Shown: positions 40,271 through 53,812 of the stretch, in pieces | Layout: every line of letters begins with the position of its first letter | How positions within the stretch are numbered: position 1 is the first letter of the stretch | DNA from: Gliomastix tumulicola | Lineage: Eukaryota; Ascomycota; Sordariomycetes; Hypocreales; Bionectriaceae | Direction of reading: 5' to 3' | Length of the DNA: 64,000 bases | Assembly: GCA_001599755.1 (NCBI GenBank) | Contig: BCHX01000004.1 | Coordinates: forward strand, 2,480,001 to 2,544,000 | The notes under the pieces: model-generated | Seen by the model: the letters and a program-made list of their open reading frames with translations, nothing else | The model's database searches: none | Told to the model about the DNA's origin: nothing | Translations under genes and position numbers: made by a program

Positions 40271-43200
40271 GTCCCAGCCTGAGATTCTGCTACGAGGGGA
40301 CATAGGGAGCGAAGCAACGGGATTCCTTAATAAGCAGCACTGATACATGGTCACGACATGGCGAGGCCACCAAATTCATGGCATGTACGAGCAGTATCTG
40401 GCTATTTTTCGATTTTAGTGAAATATACAGTCCTGTCTCGTAGGCAAAGAAAGACACATCATTTCACGAGACGACTCCCGCACCAAACCTTTCTTTCAGA
40501 CAATCAAAGTCCACCTAGCCTGGGTATATCCCTTTCGGAGAATAACAACATCATCACCCTCAGACGTATGGTCTAACGCACTTTGGGGCCCCAACACTCC
40601 AAAGACCTAGCACGCCCCAGCCCCTCGGGCTCTCGTCTCACGTCCTGGGATATCTCAAGGGTGACACACATGCCCCAGGACTCGGGCCTCATGATCTCCA
40701 GCCTCCATATGACTCAAAGCAAGCTCTGCCATTTATCGTCGCTCGGTAATTGCAGCTACTGAGCGTGGAAGTACCTCCGGTCACAAAAATATCTCAGAGA
40801 CCAGAAGGGGGGGGCGTGCCTGCAAAGATCGTAAGGCGGCCGCCGAGTGTCAGATGCAATTTAGTCGTTAGATAAATGAGCAGTCGTGAAGGAGTCATCA
40901 CCAGAGCGTTGGCGGTACCGCGGGCAAATTAGACACACGTGAGCAGACAGCGATGCGGCCCCCCAGATAGCAGGACAGATCGAGGCCAACCATGACGTTT
41001 CGTCCAGTGTCACCGAGTCAAGGTGATGGAGGGGGGGAGACCGCGCACGCGAGTGGCATGCCTACCTAGCCTGTTCGTATCACCGTGACCTTTTGCACAA
41101 GAGCCATGGTAAAGTCGCTGCGACCACCGTGAGGACTTTCACAGGATGACGTCCTTCGGCATCCTACCCCAGCATCTGGCTTTTAACAGGATCTGGAATG
41201 ACTCGCCGCATGCAATATGCCAGGATCACCATTCGTCGTAGAGAAAGGAGGCGGAGCCGAGGGTTTGGCTGAGATTACAAGTCCCCGCGGAGGGCCGGTG
41301 AGTCACAGCGGGCGCGTGCAACTCGAGCAGCAGATGCCCGTCGAGCGTCCCCCCCGAGAGTCGAGACTGCTGCTCAGCTTTCTGCGCACTGTGTGCTGGA
41401 TGTCGCCTCCCCGAAAACCATCGGCGAACCGACCGAGACATGCGTGGAAGAGGGGTGGTGGCTGTGCGGCCGTACACTGAGCGAGCCCCGACAGCCACAT
41501 ACATACATTCGCCACGAGATGTGAGTCACCCGACGACTCTCCCAGCATACACCAGCCATATCGTGTGCCAGAACAAAGGGAAGGAAACATTGCGGCTGGA
41601 ATGCTGTCGAAGTAGAGAGAAAGCCTGCCTTTCCCTCGTATTGTTAAGCCACGGAGGTAGTTGCTGCGAGATCATGCAGAACACGGGCGGGGCGCCCGGA
41701 GATAAGCGGGGCCATCGCCGCGAACCCGTCACAATGGATTGAACCCGGGATGGAGACTGGTGGGTCACTCCGATCGGTGTGTGGCGCAGCAGGTCTTCTC
41801 CGAGAGTGGGGTCCTGCACCGCCCCAAATCTAGACGCCACAGGACGGGACGAGAAAAAACGAGAGCGCCAAATGGGCTCTTCCCGTGCTTAGCAATTGTT
41901 TAAGTCGACGTCATTCACATTTCGCGATTGGCTGGGAGGTTCCCTTGCCTCCTGAGCTGATAGACTGACCCTTGGACAGCTGGCTTTTTGTCTTGGGTCT
42001 CAGTCTCAGCTGCGGCGTGTCCTGCCTGCTCTTCCCCCCTAGTCTCGCCAGCGGGCCAGATCGCAGGAATGAAGGGCTGATAACGAGGAGCGTGTGTGTG
42101 CGTGTCGTCGAGACCATCGTCGTGTCACCAGTCGTCACGGGCAAGATAGGCAGCGACGAGAATCTAGTCCCGAGGAGCGGTCCAGGTCCCCGTCCGTAGC
42201 AGCCAAGTTCATGTATGTAATTGGGCTGCGGCGGCGTGATGAATGACCATGATGTTATCATCTACCATCGTGGCCTGCGTGGTCCTACCCTAAGCGCACG
42301 TGTTTTTTTCTTCCTCTGCCCTTGATGCCCTGTCAGGTCTCATCGGACCTGCGAACCGGCGACAACGACACAAAAAATTTCCCTATCAGATAGCCTGCAG
42401 TCGGGGGGGAGGGGGGGAGTGTACATCTACCCAAAGCGAGCAGGTGAGATAGGGAAAAAGCAGCCAACCAACCCATCGACGCGGGCAGGCAGCATGCAGC
42501 CAACTCCCGGGCCTGCAGCCAACCCTACCTGCTACTATCAATGACTCCTCCCCCCTGGCTCGACCAACCGAAAGCCGCCATGTCTCCCTCAACCGGAGGG
42601 GCAGACCGCCCTCATGCCATGTCATCATTACACTGCCTGCCTACAGTCGGCATAAACTGGAGGGGTAAAGACGCGCGACGACGCAGACGGCGACCAGGCA
42701 GAGGGTCGGGCCACTCTCGTCCTCTTGTCTGGGTTTGCAGCGGGACCGCCGACCTGCGCTGGCGGTTCTCACGATGCACACCCTCCCGTCCTGACGGGTT
42801 GGGCACGATCGCATGAGACTGGGTGGATGCTGAGGGGGACAACACACACACACCCAGACCCAGGCGTCAGTGAACCCAGCCCTTTGTTTGACGTGGCCGA
42901 GAGGGACACTAATAAAAGGAAGAAGAAGAAAAAAAAGAAGAAAAAACAAGATAAACAATGGTTCCTTTCTGTGACCTGGTGAGATTGTATGTGCATACGA
43001 TTGCCTGGATTGTTGATTCTGCTACCCCTCCCTACGGAATATTGGTCCGAACAGGGTTGTATGTAATCTTTGCAGAGGGCGTTACCGTAATGCGTAAATA
43101 CGTATGCACATGCATACACACAGACACATGCATGTGCATGTACGTATGTTGCGTTTTTCTCTCTCTCTCTCTTTTCTTCTCTGCGTCTCTCCTTCTCGTC

Positions 43201-46200
43201 ATCTATTCTCTCTTTTGCTTCATACACACCCTTTTCCGACGCAATGCGCACCAACCTGATGTAGGGAACCTGGCTGCTCGGAGAGATACCTGCAGAGAGC
43301 TGAGTTTGTTGGGGCCAACGGACCACTTACAATCTCATGGGTATCACGGCCTCTTCTTACAGGTTGGCAGAGTGCAGCAGCTCCGTCGCCGGTCTGCCGT
43401 CAGCCCATCCCGTCATTAGATAACAGCTCGCGCAAATGACGAATAAGCTTGTAGACTGAGAGCCTCCCCATTACCGCTCTTCCGTCACATCTCTGCCCGC
43501 ACGCAGTGGAATGGGTCCCGTCCTGACGAACCAGCTCTTCCCGTCCGTGCGAGCGTGCAGATATGAAGGTGCATTCCGATACAGCTACCTTACGTGTCCG
43601 TGTAGAAAGGGGGGTAATAGACAGGCAAGAAGAAAAAAAAAACGAGAAAAAAACGAGCCACCGAGGCGACGGAGGATCCAAATTAGGGACAAGAGCTTTG
43701 GCCAGCGCATCGTCGAGGATTCCACCGCGCACACACTTGATTCGCGAAGCATCGCGGCGCTTGACGGTGAGCTGCGATCCTCGGACCTGTCCACAATTCG
43801 ACGATAATGACATGATATTGCGAATGACCTCGACGATGAGTCGCTGCGATGTGCCCAATGATATATAGCGATTTACTGACCGTAAGTTTGCCGTCATTTT
43901 CACCATGGAGGACCGGTCGCAGGAGCGCGCTCTGCTTCTCCAAATGCGGAAGATGATGACCAACGACTTCCCATCAGCAAAATTGATTTCCATGCAAGCC
44001 CCTCACCAATTTATGGAGAGGGGAGGGGTCGGGGAGTGTGGTTTAGGGCAGAGAGTATCTGAGCGAAACAGGAGGGGAGGGTTAAAAAAAAAACTCCATT
44101 GTCAGGATACCCGTGGTTTCACGCTGAGATGTAGATACCGCTCTCGGAGGAATTTACGAAAGAGTCGGTCAACATTCCTTCGGGTCGAGTCCATGCCATC
44201 AAGTCACCCGCGACGTGATTACCGTGCAGGATGCTGCCATGAGCGAGATATGAGACTGGTGGGAGGGAAAAAAAAGTTGTGCGATAACTATTTTTGGACG
44301 GGGGGGTTGCACCAAGAGCGGCCGTGATGGATGGGTGCCTCCGGCGGTGTCGTACTGTCTCGCACGGTATGTGCGAGCGAGATCCTTGAGGGCGTTTCAT
44401 AGGTCTCCAAGACCTACCGACTTTGACATGTCTTTGACTCATGAGGGCTTCCTTTGGGCGAATGAGAGCGAGAGCCTTCAGATAGAACGGTGCTCCCAAG
44501 GGCTGTGCCCGCGCGGTGGGGTCGAATAAGATAATAAAGCCGTGTCTGTATGAGATGGTAGGTAATTACTCTTCATGTTGGATGACGGCAGGTGCCAATC
44601 GGGGTACTCGGACGACGTGAGCTGCAGCCCGATTCGACGGCGCTGCGTGCTTTGGACATCAATACAGCTGTGGCTGGTCCTTCATTGGGAGCGCATACAT
44701 GAATGCTTGCTAGGCTGTGAGTCACAGCTTGTTAGTGGGTATTGAGTAAAGAGACACCCGGAGTCGCGCTTCGAGAAAGAGAGAAAGAAAGAAAGAAGAA
44801 AAAAAATTGACTGGGAGGCTATTGCGATCACCATTCTGTCGTTCCGTCGTTCTGTCGATTGTCTACCTCGTCTCGTTCTTTGTTTCCGAGGATTTTTCGC
44901 GATTCAGGCACCCTGTCTCGTTGGGCATCATCGTTGATTACCTGCCCTGAGTCGCGAAATGAGCTTTTGGAACACCTTGCTCCAAGGGGGCCAGAAAAGG
45001 GAGGGAGGAGAAAAATTTTCACATGCACCCTAGTAAAGTGACAGGGGAAGGGATACCGTGTGGGAACAGGGGTGTCTACACATGCCCAGGGATCGTCCTG
45101 ATGGGGTCCCGGGTCAAGACACCAGGGGGGGTGGCTTTCTAGAAAGCGGCCGGTCTAGTGGTAGCGGAGTGTTGCAGCCAACCAATGGTGATTTAATTTT
45201 GATCCCGTAACGCTCTTCCCTGGCCGAGGCAGAGGTCAGAGTCGCATGGGTGTGTGAGCGAGGCAGAGGGTGTTGACCGTGTAAGTTGTCGCGCCGCTAT
45301 ATGTGAAGGAGTGTGTGCTTTGGCCACGACAGGACAGTTTGGCCGTACTGTGCGAGCTCGGAACGCAGCCAAATGAGCCAGCCTGGCCGTCGAGGTACAA
45401 CCAGAGGCTCGGGAGCTGGTAGATGGTACACTCTGCGAGTACAGCACCTGGATGATAGCAGTGGCGCCATTGCGTGCACGAATATTGCCATGATAAGGGT
45501 GACTCACCGCCTGGATGCTTTTTGTCGACGCCAGTTGCGAGCCGACGCACCGGAGGAGGGTGCTCAGGATTGTTGAGTGACTCCTTTGGCTGGGATGGGA
45601 TGGATTCTGTCGAGACATCATGATGGCTGGTCCATGTTGGTGCGCCCTTGGACGATACATTTTAGCGCTAGAAGTAAAATGTTTACAGTGAGCTTGTGGA
45701 TATTCTCGCTTTTCTCACTTGTGTTGCCGACAAGCAAGCATGACCTGGAGGCAAAACGTTGGTGCCTTCCAGGTTTATTTGACAGAGCGGCGGGTGGTGA
45801 CGAGAACGGGACTCCGGGCTGTCACTTCCACTGTGGAATCCCAAGCGGCGAGGCAACTTGTAGAAAGGGAAGGAACCTAATAAGGGGCACGGCTTCCAAG
45901 CTCAGAATGGCAGTTGCGTCCAGGGAAAGAACTGCCCGCCGCTCTTGCTGCCGCGTCCGCTCGAGCCAATCAGTCGTCGGCTGCCTCGCGTGCGTCGGTA
46001 TCAGTCATGCCTTATCGTTATCAATGATACACAAACCCGGCCAGTGTTGCCGTTTGGCGTCGCTCCCATGGTCAGCATCGGCGCCCGCGCATGGACTCGA
46101 GGTTTGCGACGGGGAGGACAGCATCTCGTGGGTCGAGAACCGGGCTGGTCGGTACGCCTTGGCCTCGTTGCATCGTCACCAAAGAACAGACACAGCGAGG

Positions 46201-49196
46201 TGTGTGCGCCCCTCCCAGCGGACATACCTGTCCAACTGCTGACAGCAGGCCGACAGTGGACGCTGTCCATGTGCGATGACCGAAATGCTGGAGACCTGGG
46301 CTGGCCTCAGCCGCGACCGGCAGCCTGTTGTGGGCAGTCTGTGGGCAGCCCGTGGTGGCCATTCGGAGCAAAGACACGGCACGGCAGGCTTGTCAGTGCA
46401 GGCGCTGGAAACAACCCTATTTGCTAGCCTCGCCGTAAGCATGGCCCTTGCGCGGTTCTGGCTAAGGGCGGGTGGATTGCAGCGTGGTGCCCTCGCAAGC
46501 GCAATGGAAGTGTCCCGCCACCTCCACCTCCGCCGTCCCCTCTCTCCCCTCTCTCCCCTCCGCCTCCACCAACGGCACGGTGCGATGCGATGCACTGCGC
46601 TGCACTGCGACGTGAATGATGCGGAGTGGCCTGCATGACTGGCGGCGATTTCCCGACACTACTGGCCTAGGGACTCGAACCCTTCATCAACCCATCAATC
46701 ACGCGCGACCGCGACTGCGCTGTGCTCCAAGCACCCAGCTCCAAGCACCCACGACGTCCGCCGCCTGCAGGGGGACGACACTGTGCATCTGCAGTTCTGT
46801 ACACCTCTTGGACCACGTCGTCGGGATGACGTGCGTGGAAGGCGCGCCCTCGAAGACCGGACGGTTGGACATGCACCAGCAATTATCGCCCGGCCTGCAA
46901 CCCAACGTCACACATGTGCATACCCGACTGTCCTCGCGGTCAGAATTGCACGCTGGGGGTTGGACGTCCGTCCATCCCATCTCACCCCTTGCCATCCCGA
47001 TTCTGATCCTACGCGCGCCTGCAGGATAATACCACGCTCAGTCACACCTGGATGCGGTGCATGTGATGGCATCCTACCACTAATCAGGCAAGGCTACCGC
47101 CGCCGTGAGTGATTGCTGCCAGAAGGGTGGTGTGCGAAGTCACGCTCTGGCTTTGTCAGATCCCTGGGCGCTTAGAGGCCCTGTGAAAGTCCTCTCCCGA
47201 TGGCATCACGCCCCTCACCTGCTTTGCCGGTTCTGATGGCTACAGATCGGGACTCACTGGACAGGGGGGAGGGGCATCTGCCTCTGACGCACACAAGGCC
47301 GTCGTGATCACTTTCCATTATTTGATTATTATTATGCCCGTCCCTTGGGCTTGAGCTCCGAGGTGACCAAGGGCAAAAGTGCACAGCACCTCGGTGTGAA
47401 CAGTCCCAGTGTGGCGCCCCAAGGCACTGACACCTGCGTCACCCTCGGCCACTCAATAAGTCAGTGGCGCCGGCGCTGATATCACCCACCTACCCACCCA
47501 ACCATTTCATTGGCGGCCGTTCGTCCCCCCGAACAGGATCAGCTTCCTTGGGGTCGTTAATAATGGGTATGAATAGGCACGGAGCACGAATTTAGTCACT
47601 CGTGGCCTCATCGCCATCTGGCAATTCAGTAATACTTAAACCGGCTGGCCCTCCGGCCCCCAGCCTTCTTTGCTACGAGGCCGCCAATCCAATCAATTTT
47701 CCCATTATTACCTTCTTCTTCCTTGAAAGCGCACCTTATCTCGACGCTGAGAGCTACGACTCCTTCCCGGGTCCTGCGCCCGGACACATAAATGAAAGGA
47801 GCAGGCATCGAATGAAAATTTTCCAGCCGGACTTGTGGCACGGACACCCGGGACGACGGTTTTGAAAGCCCCCAAGTCCTAGGCTCATCATTTCGCTTAC
47901 TCCGTTCCGGTAAATTGGACAACTTTACGAGTCGGTGGATCAAGCAGAAGAAAACACCGGCAAGCCCCCGGACCGTTGGAAACACGAGTTCAACAGCTTT
48001 GCTTGGACAAGGATCGGCTGCCTTGAGGAGCGAGTTGGGACTGCTTCACTGTGACTCCCTCGCCTGTCGAGGTCTGTGGGCAGCGACCGACGACGCTGAG
48101 GCCAAAAGATAAGAGACGACCGAATCAACGAAGGATGAACGGACCGCCGGAGTGAGTGCAAGCGACTCATTTGTGGGCGTTTCAACGACAGGACCAGGGC
48201 CGTTGATACAGCTGGGCTGTGCTGCGACCAAGTGTGACAAATTTCACCATCACAATCTTGGTGGCTGGCGAGTACGAGTACGGCGCTAGCCCTCCGTCTT
48301 GGTACCTCCCCGAGCGGACAGCTACGTACCCCTCCACTGCCTTGCAGACGTAAGGGCAGACGGTGCGATCAAGAGGAATCTGGCACTGTCTGGCACCCAC
48401 CAGGGCCTTCTACAGGCTTGACTAAGCGCCAGTCAAACAGTACTTGGCTATCGACACCCCCCCTCCATCGGGCGCAACACACACATTATTGTTGCACATT
48501 TGGTGCTGTTGAGGGATCCCCTGTCCACATGCCTGCCTTGGCCTGCCCCCCTGTCTTTTTACGCAGCACTCATTCAACTCAGGCCTGAAGGTGGAACGCA
48601 CACGCACAAGAACTCCTATCCGTTATATATCTTGCCGCACACCCACACCAACCTCTTCTTTCTCTTTCCCTTCAACCGTTTTGGCTTTTGCCAATGAACA
48701 ATTATTTCAACACGCTCAGAACCTCGCACGCGAAGTCGGTTAGTCACCGGTCCCACGCTCACTAAGCCTCTTGATTGTTTGAGCTGCTGTCGTCACCTGA
48801 CATCGCCTCAACCTTCCATCCACATCCCTAGTAAGCCACAGTCTTCTCGTCGACTCTGGCTTCTTCTATATCCTCGCGTGAGGAATAGCATTTAACAAAT
48901 CGGTCATGTTCGCCGCGTCAACACATACTCCAACACCTTACTCTTCCGGTCACATACCACGGTGACGGGCTTCAACTAAATTTTACGCGCTTCCTCCCTG
49001 ACGCGACAACGACGAGGGAAAAAAACACGACAACCACAAACGACAAACGAACGCCACACCCCCCAAAATCACATCTTCTCACACCAACTCGCATTGCACG
49101 AGACATACGAAAAAAACGACCAACGCAACTATTGTGGTGGAGGTCGAGGAGCGGGTGCCATCGAAGAAGACAGCAGTTGAGGATCGACTCTAGATC
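40271..49196. other. 8.9 kb gene-free region upstream of the 49197 gene
   Basis: I find no gene I can support. The region is GC-average with scattered low complexity: a (CA)6 near 42843, A/G-rich tract 42914-42954, C/T-rich tract 43157-43215, and a perfect 14-base tandem duplication GCTCCAAGCACCCA at 46724-46737 and 46738-46751. A degenerate tRNA-like sequence lies at 45146-45216 (separate entry). A frame from 45679 begins with a signal-peptide-like stretch (see findings). The last 1 kb is probably the promoter and leader of the 49197 gene. Confidence 0.5.
45146..45216 (+). other. Degenerate tRNA-like sequence
   Basis: GGTCTAGTGGTAGCG (45152-45166) looks like the D-arm and A box of a tRNA, and ATTTTGATCCC (45196-45206) looks like a B box GGTTCGATCCC changed at three positions by G-to-A and C-to-T, with normal spacing of 40. 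The first AGCG (45146-45149) could pair with CGCT (45210-45213), but I cannot fold an anticodon arm. It may be a decayed tRNA copy or SINE head; chance is possible. Confidence 0.25.
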
Positions 49197-50459
49197 ATGA
49201 GCAACTACCCATCCCCAAGGACACCTGGTTCGACTCCTATGAGTCCGATCCACGAGTGGGAATATTCAAGGATGTCTTCGGCAACCCCCACACCGTCGCC
49301 CAGGCCGAACTGGCTGGACGCGCAAACCCCTCGTCGACCCGCTACCCGGGCAGCTACCCACACTCGAGTCAACAGCTATTCATCACAATCAGCCTTCAGT
49401 CCTCGACCGCCAAGGGACTCCCCGCGTTACAACAGCTCCGGGGAGTATGCCACGGTTGATGTGAGTTATCAAAGTTTTTCGTCTCGAGGGCACTCTGCCT
49501 CCTCCCACCGTCCCAAGAAGCGAGATCGCAGCCACTCGTTTACCTATGTCCGGTCTTCTACACCTTATGGAGAATCCGACGAGGACGAGATCATCGAAGC
49601 CATGGGCCAGACCTATGTGCTGCCCGCCCAGTCCCGATCGCGGGATCACAGCCATTTTCATCACAATCCACACCACAACTACGATGGGGCTTGGTACACT
49701 AATATCGGCCGCTACTCGCAGGACGTCCCTTACTATAACGATGCAGCCTACAGCCGAGACCCTTCGCACGATGCGCCGCGGCCGATTGCTCAACCCCGAC
49801 CCCCTACCAGCCTCTCCCACTCCCGACGCGCCTCCGCGTCCATCCCGCAGCGACCCTCCACCGTCCGTCCCACCACCGTCACTGCCCCTCGCCCTGTGAA
49901 GCCCCCCGCCGCCCCGAAGGCGACCGAGGAGGATGCAGCCCGGCACAAGATCCCCGCAGGTTACTCCCTGAAGAACTGGGACCCTCGGGAGGAGCCTATC
50001 CTGCTCCTGGGCAGCGTGTTCGATGCCAACAGCTTGGGCAAGTGGATCTATGACTGGACGGTGTACAAGGCGGGATCCCGGGAGCCCCTCGCCGAGATGG
50101 CCGGCGAGCTGTGGCTCCTCCTTCTCGAGCTCTCCGAGAAGACGCAACGCGCCGAGAAGACAGTCGGCCGCGTCCGAAGCAAGGAGAAGAAGACACTCGT
50201 CAACGACTACCTGGACTCGAGCGAGCGTCTCTTCACCACCCTTCGCCTCCTCCTCAAGAACTGCGAGGCGCCTATGCTCAAGGCCAGCAAGAAGAAGCAG
50301 TCTGGTCTGGGCAAGAACTCGGGCATCGAGTTCGTGGACACCCTTTTCGGTCGAGACCGGGAGCTCATGCGGACCGAGAAGTTCATGCAGAAAGTGAGGA
50401 CCTGGAGTGTCCGATTCGAAGCCAACGTCACCCCCATCTTGGAGAATCCGACGCTTTAG
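49197..50459 (+). CDS. Conserved Pro/Ser-rich fungal protein with C-terminal helical domain
   Basis: A single open frame of 420 residues. The first 240 are Ser/Pro/Tyr/His-rich and probably disordered (PSPRTPGSTPMSPIHEWEYS, HSHFHHNPHHNYDG). From about residue 245 a folded-looking region begins: KIPAGYSLKNWDPREEPILL, LGSVFDANSLGKWIYDWTVY, AGELWLLLLELSEKTQRAEK, DYLDSSERLFTTLRLLLKNC and EFVDTLFGRDRELMRTEKFM. I remember close matches among Sordariomycete proteins often labelled vegetative cell wall protein gp1 from composition alone; that name has no functional basis. No catalytic motif is visible. Position is striking: alone in 13.7 kb of otherwise gene-free DNA, with a long C/T- and CA-rich leader. 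Such spacing is common for developmental or signalling genes, which is inference only. Confidence 0.82.
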   Translation: MSNYPSPRTPGSTPMSPIHEWEYSRMSSATPTPSPRPNWLDAQTPRRPATRAATHTRVNSYSSQSAFSPRPPRDSPRYNSSGEYATVDVSYQSFSSRGHSASSHRPKKRDRSHSFTYVRSSTPYGESDEDEIIEAMGQTYVLPAQSRSRDHSHFHHNPHHNYDGAWYTNIGRYSQDVPYYNDAAYSRDPSHDAPRPIAQPRPPTSLSHSRRASASIPQRPSTVRPTTVTAPRPVKPPAAPKATEEDAARHKIPAGYSLKNWDPREEPILLLGSVFDANSLGKWIYDWTVYKAGSREPLAEMAGELWLLLLELSEKTQRAEKTVGRVRSKEKKTLVNDYLDSSERLFTTLRLLLKNCEAPMLKASKKKQSGLGKNSGIEFVDTLFGRDRELMRTEKFMQKVRTWSVRFEANVTPILENPTL

Positions 50460-52950
50460 ATGAGTTACTCACTTTCTCCTGTTCTCACTCTCTCCCTCCC
50501 CACACCTCCTCTTCTCCCCCCGCTCCTTCTTGGCTTCGACAGCGCCTTTCCCCCCTCCCACTGGCATCTGGATGGCAGTGGGCAAGGCACTCCGATATAT
50601 CTATCTCCTTTTGTCTCCCACCGTCGCACGGACTCGGACCTAATTCGACAACCCCCCATCCGTTCCGCCGGAGGACAAGGACGCCTTTCTGGACTGTACA
50701 ATACTTTTCTCGCCAGGTTTTATTTTCGTCAACAATTTTCCTTTGGATACCCTTCGTCGACACGGATCATCATCGGCGCACCATGGATCCCGGAGGTGTC
50801 GGCTACTTTATTTTTCTTTCATTTTCCCAGATGTGCAAGGGGCGACCTGTACCACGAGCAACACCAACTTCAACAACAACAACAACAACATGGCACACGA
50901 CAGCGGAGGACACGGCTATCGATCTACGGGAGTTTCTTCTTTGCTTGACCAGAGATACCCAGCGTTTGGTGGCATCGGCCACGAAGGAGGGACAGGGGAG
51001 GGAGCAGCGGGATACGGGACTTGGAAAGATACCAGGTGGAGGCTTTTTTTTTTTTTTCCTATTCTTTTTGCTTATGCGTTTTCTTCTTCTTCTATATCAT
51101 TGTTTGGATGAGGGGTCGGTCAAAAGTCATGTTTCGGGATGCTTGCTTGGGTCAACTTTAGATGGGAGGATAGATTACGACAATACTTCGCGGTAATATC
51201 GGGACTTGAATCACGAGCCTTTGATGCCTTGGCTGGCCGGGCCGGATTCATATGGAAAAACGGGCTTCTCCTTTGTCACATTTGCTTAGATAGTTTCTAT
51301 ATCAAAGTTACCCAAAAAAAATCGGAAAGATTTGATACAAAAAAAAAAAAAATCGTCCACCAGTCTGCACTGTTCCCATTTCAAGTGACATCACAGTTGA
51401 ATGCAAACCCCAGCTTCTTTGATGAACGAAGAAGGCCAAGGGTGGAGTGAAACGGGCTGGCAGGATGAAGATGAAGAAATGAGGTCATTGTCGCTGCATA
51501 TCCCCTGTCCTGTTCCTCGAGGGCAGCATGATAATAGGAGGGGTCGGAGTTTGGCACTACCTACTACTTACTACCCATTCGCATAGTGGGACGAGTTCAG
51601 GGGGGGAGGGGGAGAAAACAAGACGGGAGGGGGGAGGGGCTGGTCTGAGCGAGGGGCAAACGACCTATTACGTCAAAGTTCTTGGGATGTTTTGAAGTCG
51701 TCGCTGCGATGATAAATAACACTGGGCTATTCTTGTTCCTTTTGGAGGCAAAGGGACGGGCGACAGAGACAGGGGCAGCCAATCTGGTTTGCAGTTCTGG
51801 ATGCGTGAAGGCGAGGGGTTCGTTCATTCATTCACAGAGGGGGGCAACTTGGTGGGGATTTCCCGAACGGACGCTCGAATAGGGGGGGGGGAAAGGAGGT
51901 TGGGCCGCTGGGAAATGCCACCTAAATAGTACTGGTGCATATTAATAACCCCTCGATAAACCCCCCTACCCCCCCAAATGGCACCACCATGACTCGCCTC
52001 TCTCCCCTCCTGCCGAATCCCTCAGCAGAGAGGATGAATAGCTGGACCATCCATCCATCCATCCCATCAGCATTCAGCAGCCGTGAAGGCTAAAGGGGGT
52101 TCGCCGTCGCCACCCCCTGGGAGGGCAATGTGACTTGATGGAAAGGAGGGTAGGGTGAAGGGGAAAAGCGCGCACACGTCCCCCATCCCCGAAAGAAGAC
52201 GAGCAGACGAGTTGGGAAGCCTCGGAAGCGGTTCATGTAGGCAGGGACTTTCCTTGATGTCTGAAGCGGCATAGCGCCCGACACACACACACACCTCTCT
52301 CTGTTGCTTTTTTCTCTCTTCTCATCAGGTGTTAACGACGCACAGTGGGGAGGGGGAGGGCGTGCGTGAAAGAGGAGACAAAGGGAAGAGGCCGGTTCTC
52401 CAGTTCTACCCGTCATCCAGACATGTCGGCTCCACGTGCAATATGTGCTCCTCATGCGCGGCGGCGCTCTACGGTCCCAGCTGGGTTTGCTGCTTAGCAC
52501 CTGGGTCTTTCCCTTCTTCTGTCTACCAGGGGGGGGGGAGGGGTTTTGCATGAACGGGCGGGAGATGGCGGGTTATCAGCTAGCAAGCACATGTGTATAC
52601 AGGGGGGTTAAAATGCTTTTGTCCTGTAGGTACAGAGGGGGCGCTAGTGGTGGTGACAGTGAGGCAATATCACGCATCACATATACATATTTTTTCTTTT
52701 CCCCTTTCCCATGAGGCACGGCTCACCTGTCTCTTGCAGGGCCAAGACCCGGACCAAAAAAAGAAAATCACACATCTTACGAAGGAAAAGGGCCCCTTTC
52801 GCCCATGTAGGATGCGGCGGCGGCCCTCGGATGACTCAACGGGACGGGACGGGTAAACGAAAAAAGAAAGGAAGAAAGGAAGAAAGAAAGCCCCTCATAT
52901 TGACCCGGGTCTGCTTATGGTGCTTATTTTTCTCTTCTCTTCTCGGGTTG

Positions 52951-52970
52951 CACACACACACACACACACA
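52951..52970. repeat. (CA)10 microsatellite
   Basis: Ten uninterrupted CA units followed by TACAC. It lies in non-coding DNA, not next to a start codon. Confidence 0.85.
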
Positions 52971-53789
52971 TACACGCTCGCGTTTTCCTGCTGCTCTCTC
53001 CGCACACTTGGCCCAGTCCGCTTCTTTGTCACATGCAGCAGGCCAGCCCCTCGAAATTGCAACATGCCCATCTCTGAATGGATAGATGCGAACCCGAGAT
53101 ATTAACACAACACCATCTTTGTTGTTCTATTTTTCTTCTTTCTCGGCGCTACCCCAACGGCGTCCGCAGTCATGTGCCCGGCCATCCCAGCCCCCCTCCT
53201 CCCCTCCCCTCCCCTCCCTTGTCATGGCAAAGGGAGCGTCGCAGTCGCTTCATTTTCGATGTGTGACAATTGCAACGCTGTGTGATGACGAGAGACTCTA
53301 ACAATAAAAAAGAAATTTCCAATAATAATCGATAGAAAGGGGAGAGGAGGGGGGGGCCGAGATGGATCTAGGTGGTACCATCACAGGCAGCGGGCGGCTA
53401 GAACGGGCGGCGGGCGGCGCAGAAAAGAAGAATGGGAAAGGCCAGTGCCATTATCTTGCATCAATGAATCGTGGCCTGAACCACGTTTTTTTTTTTTACT
53501 GTGTGCCCTCTTTTGCCTTACGTTGGTAGTTCTGGGCGAGGAAGGGGGGAAAAAAGGACCAGGCGGCGGTCCCCCCCCTCCCTCCTCTATAGGCACTCCC
53601 CCTCCATTGTGTGGTCTTTTTCTCCAAAGGTGATGGATGGGTGGTATTGAAGGGACGGCGGCGAATGAGGGCTCGTTGTCGTACACCATCGTGAGCACAC
53701 GGGACTATTTTAGTTTGTGAGTTGGGCAGAGATTACTGTGTTGTTGGGCGGTGGCTTCCGTCGCCTTGTTTTTGCTTGTGATTCGGAGG

Positions 53790-53812
53790 GAGAGAGAGAG
53801 AGAGAGAGAGAG
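53790..53812. repeat. (GA)n microsatellite
   Basis: Twenty-three bases of alternating G and A in the 3' region of the minus-strand deaminase gene. Confidence 0.85.

Noticed and set aside
46660..46700. B-box-like GGGTTCGAGTCCC on the minus strand
   Set aside because: No A box at the proper distance and no acceptor-stem pairing, so I do not call a tRNA.
40271..49196. Several 60-220 codon frames in the gene-free region
   Set aside because: They overlap on both strands, lack motifs and have no consistent codon bias; only the 45679 frame was kept as a weak note.
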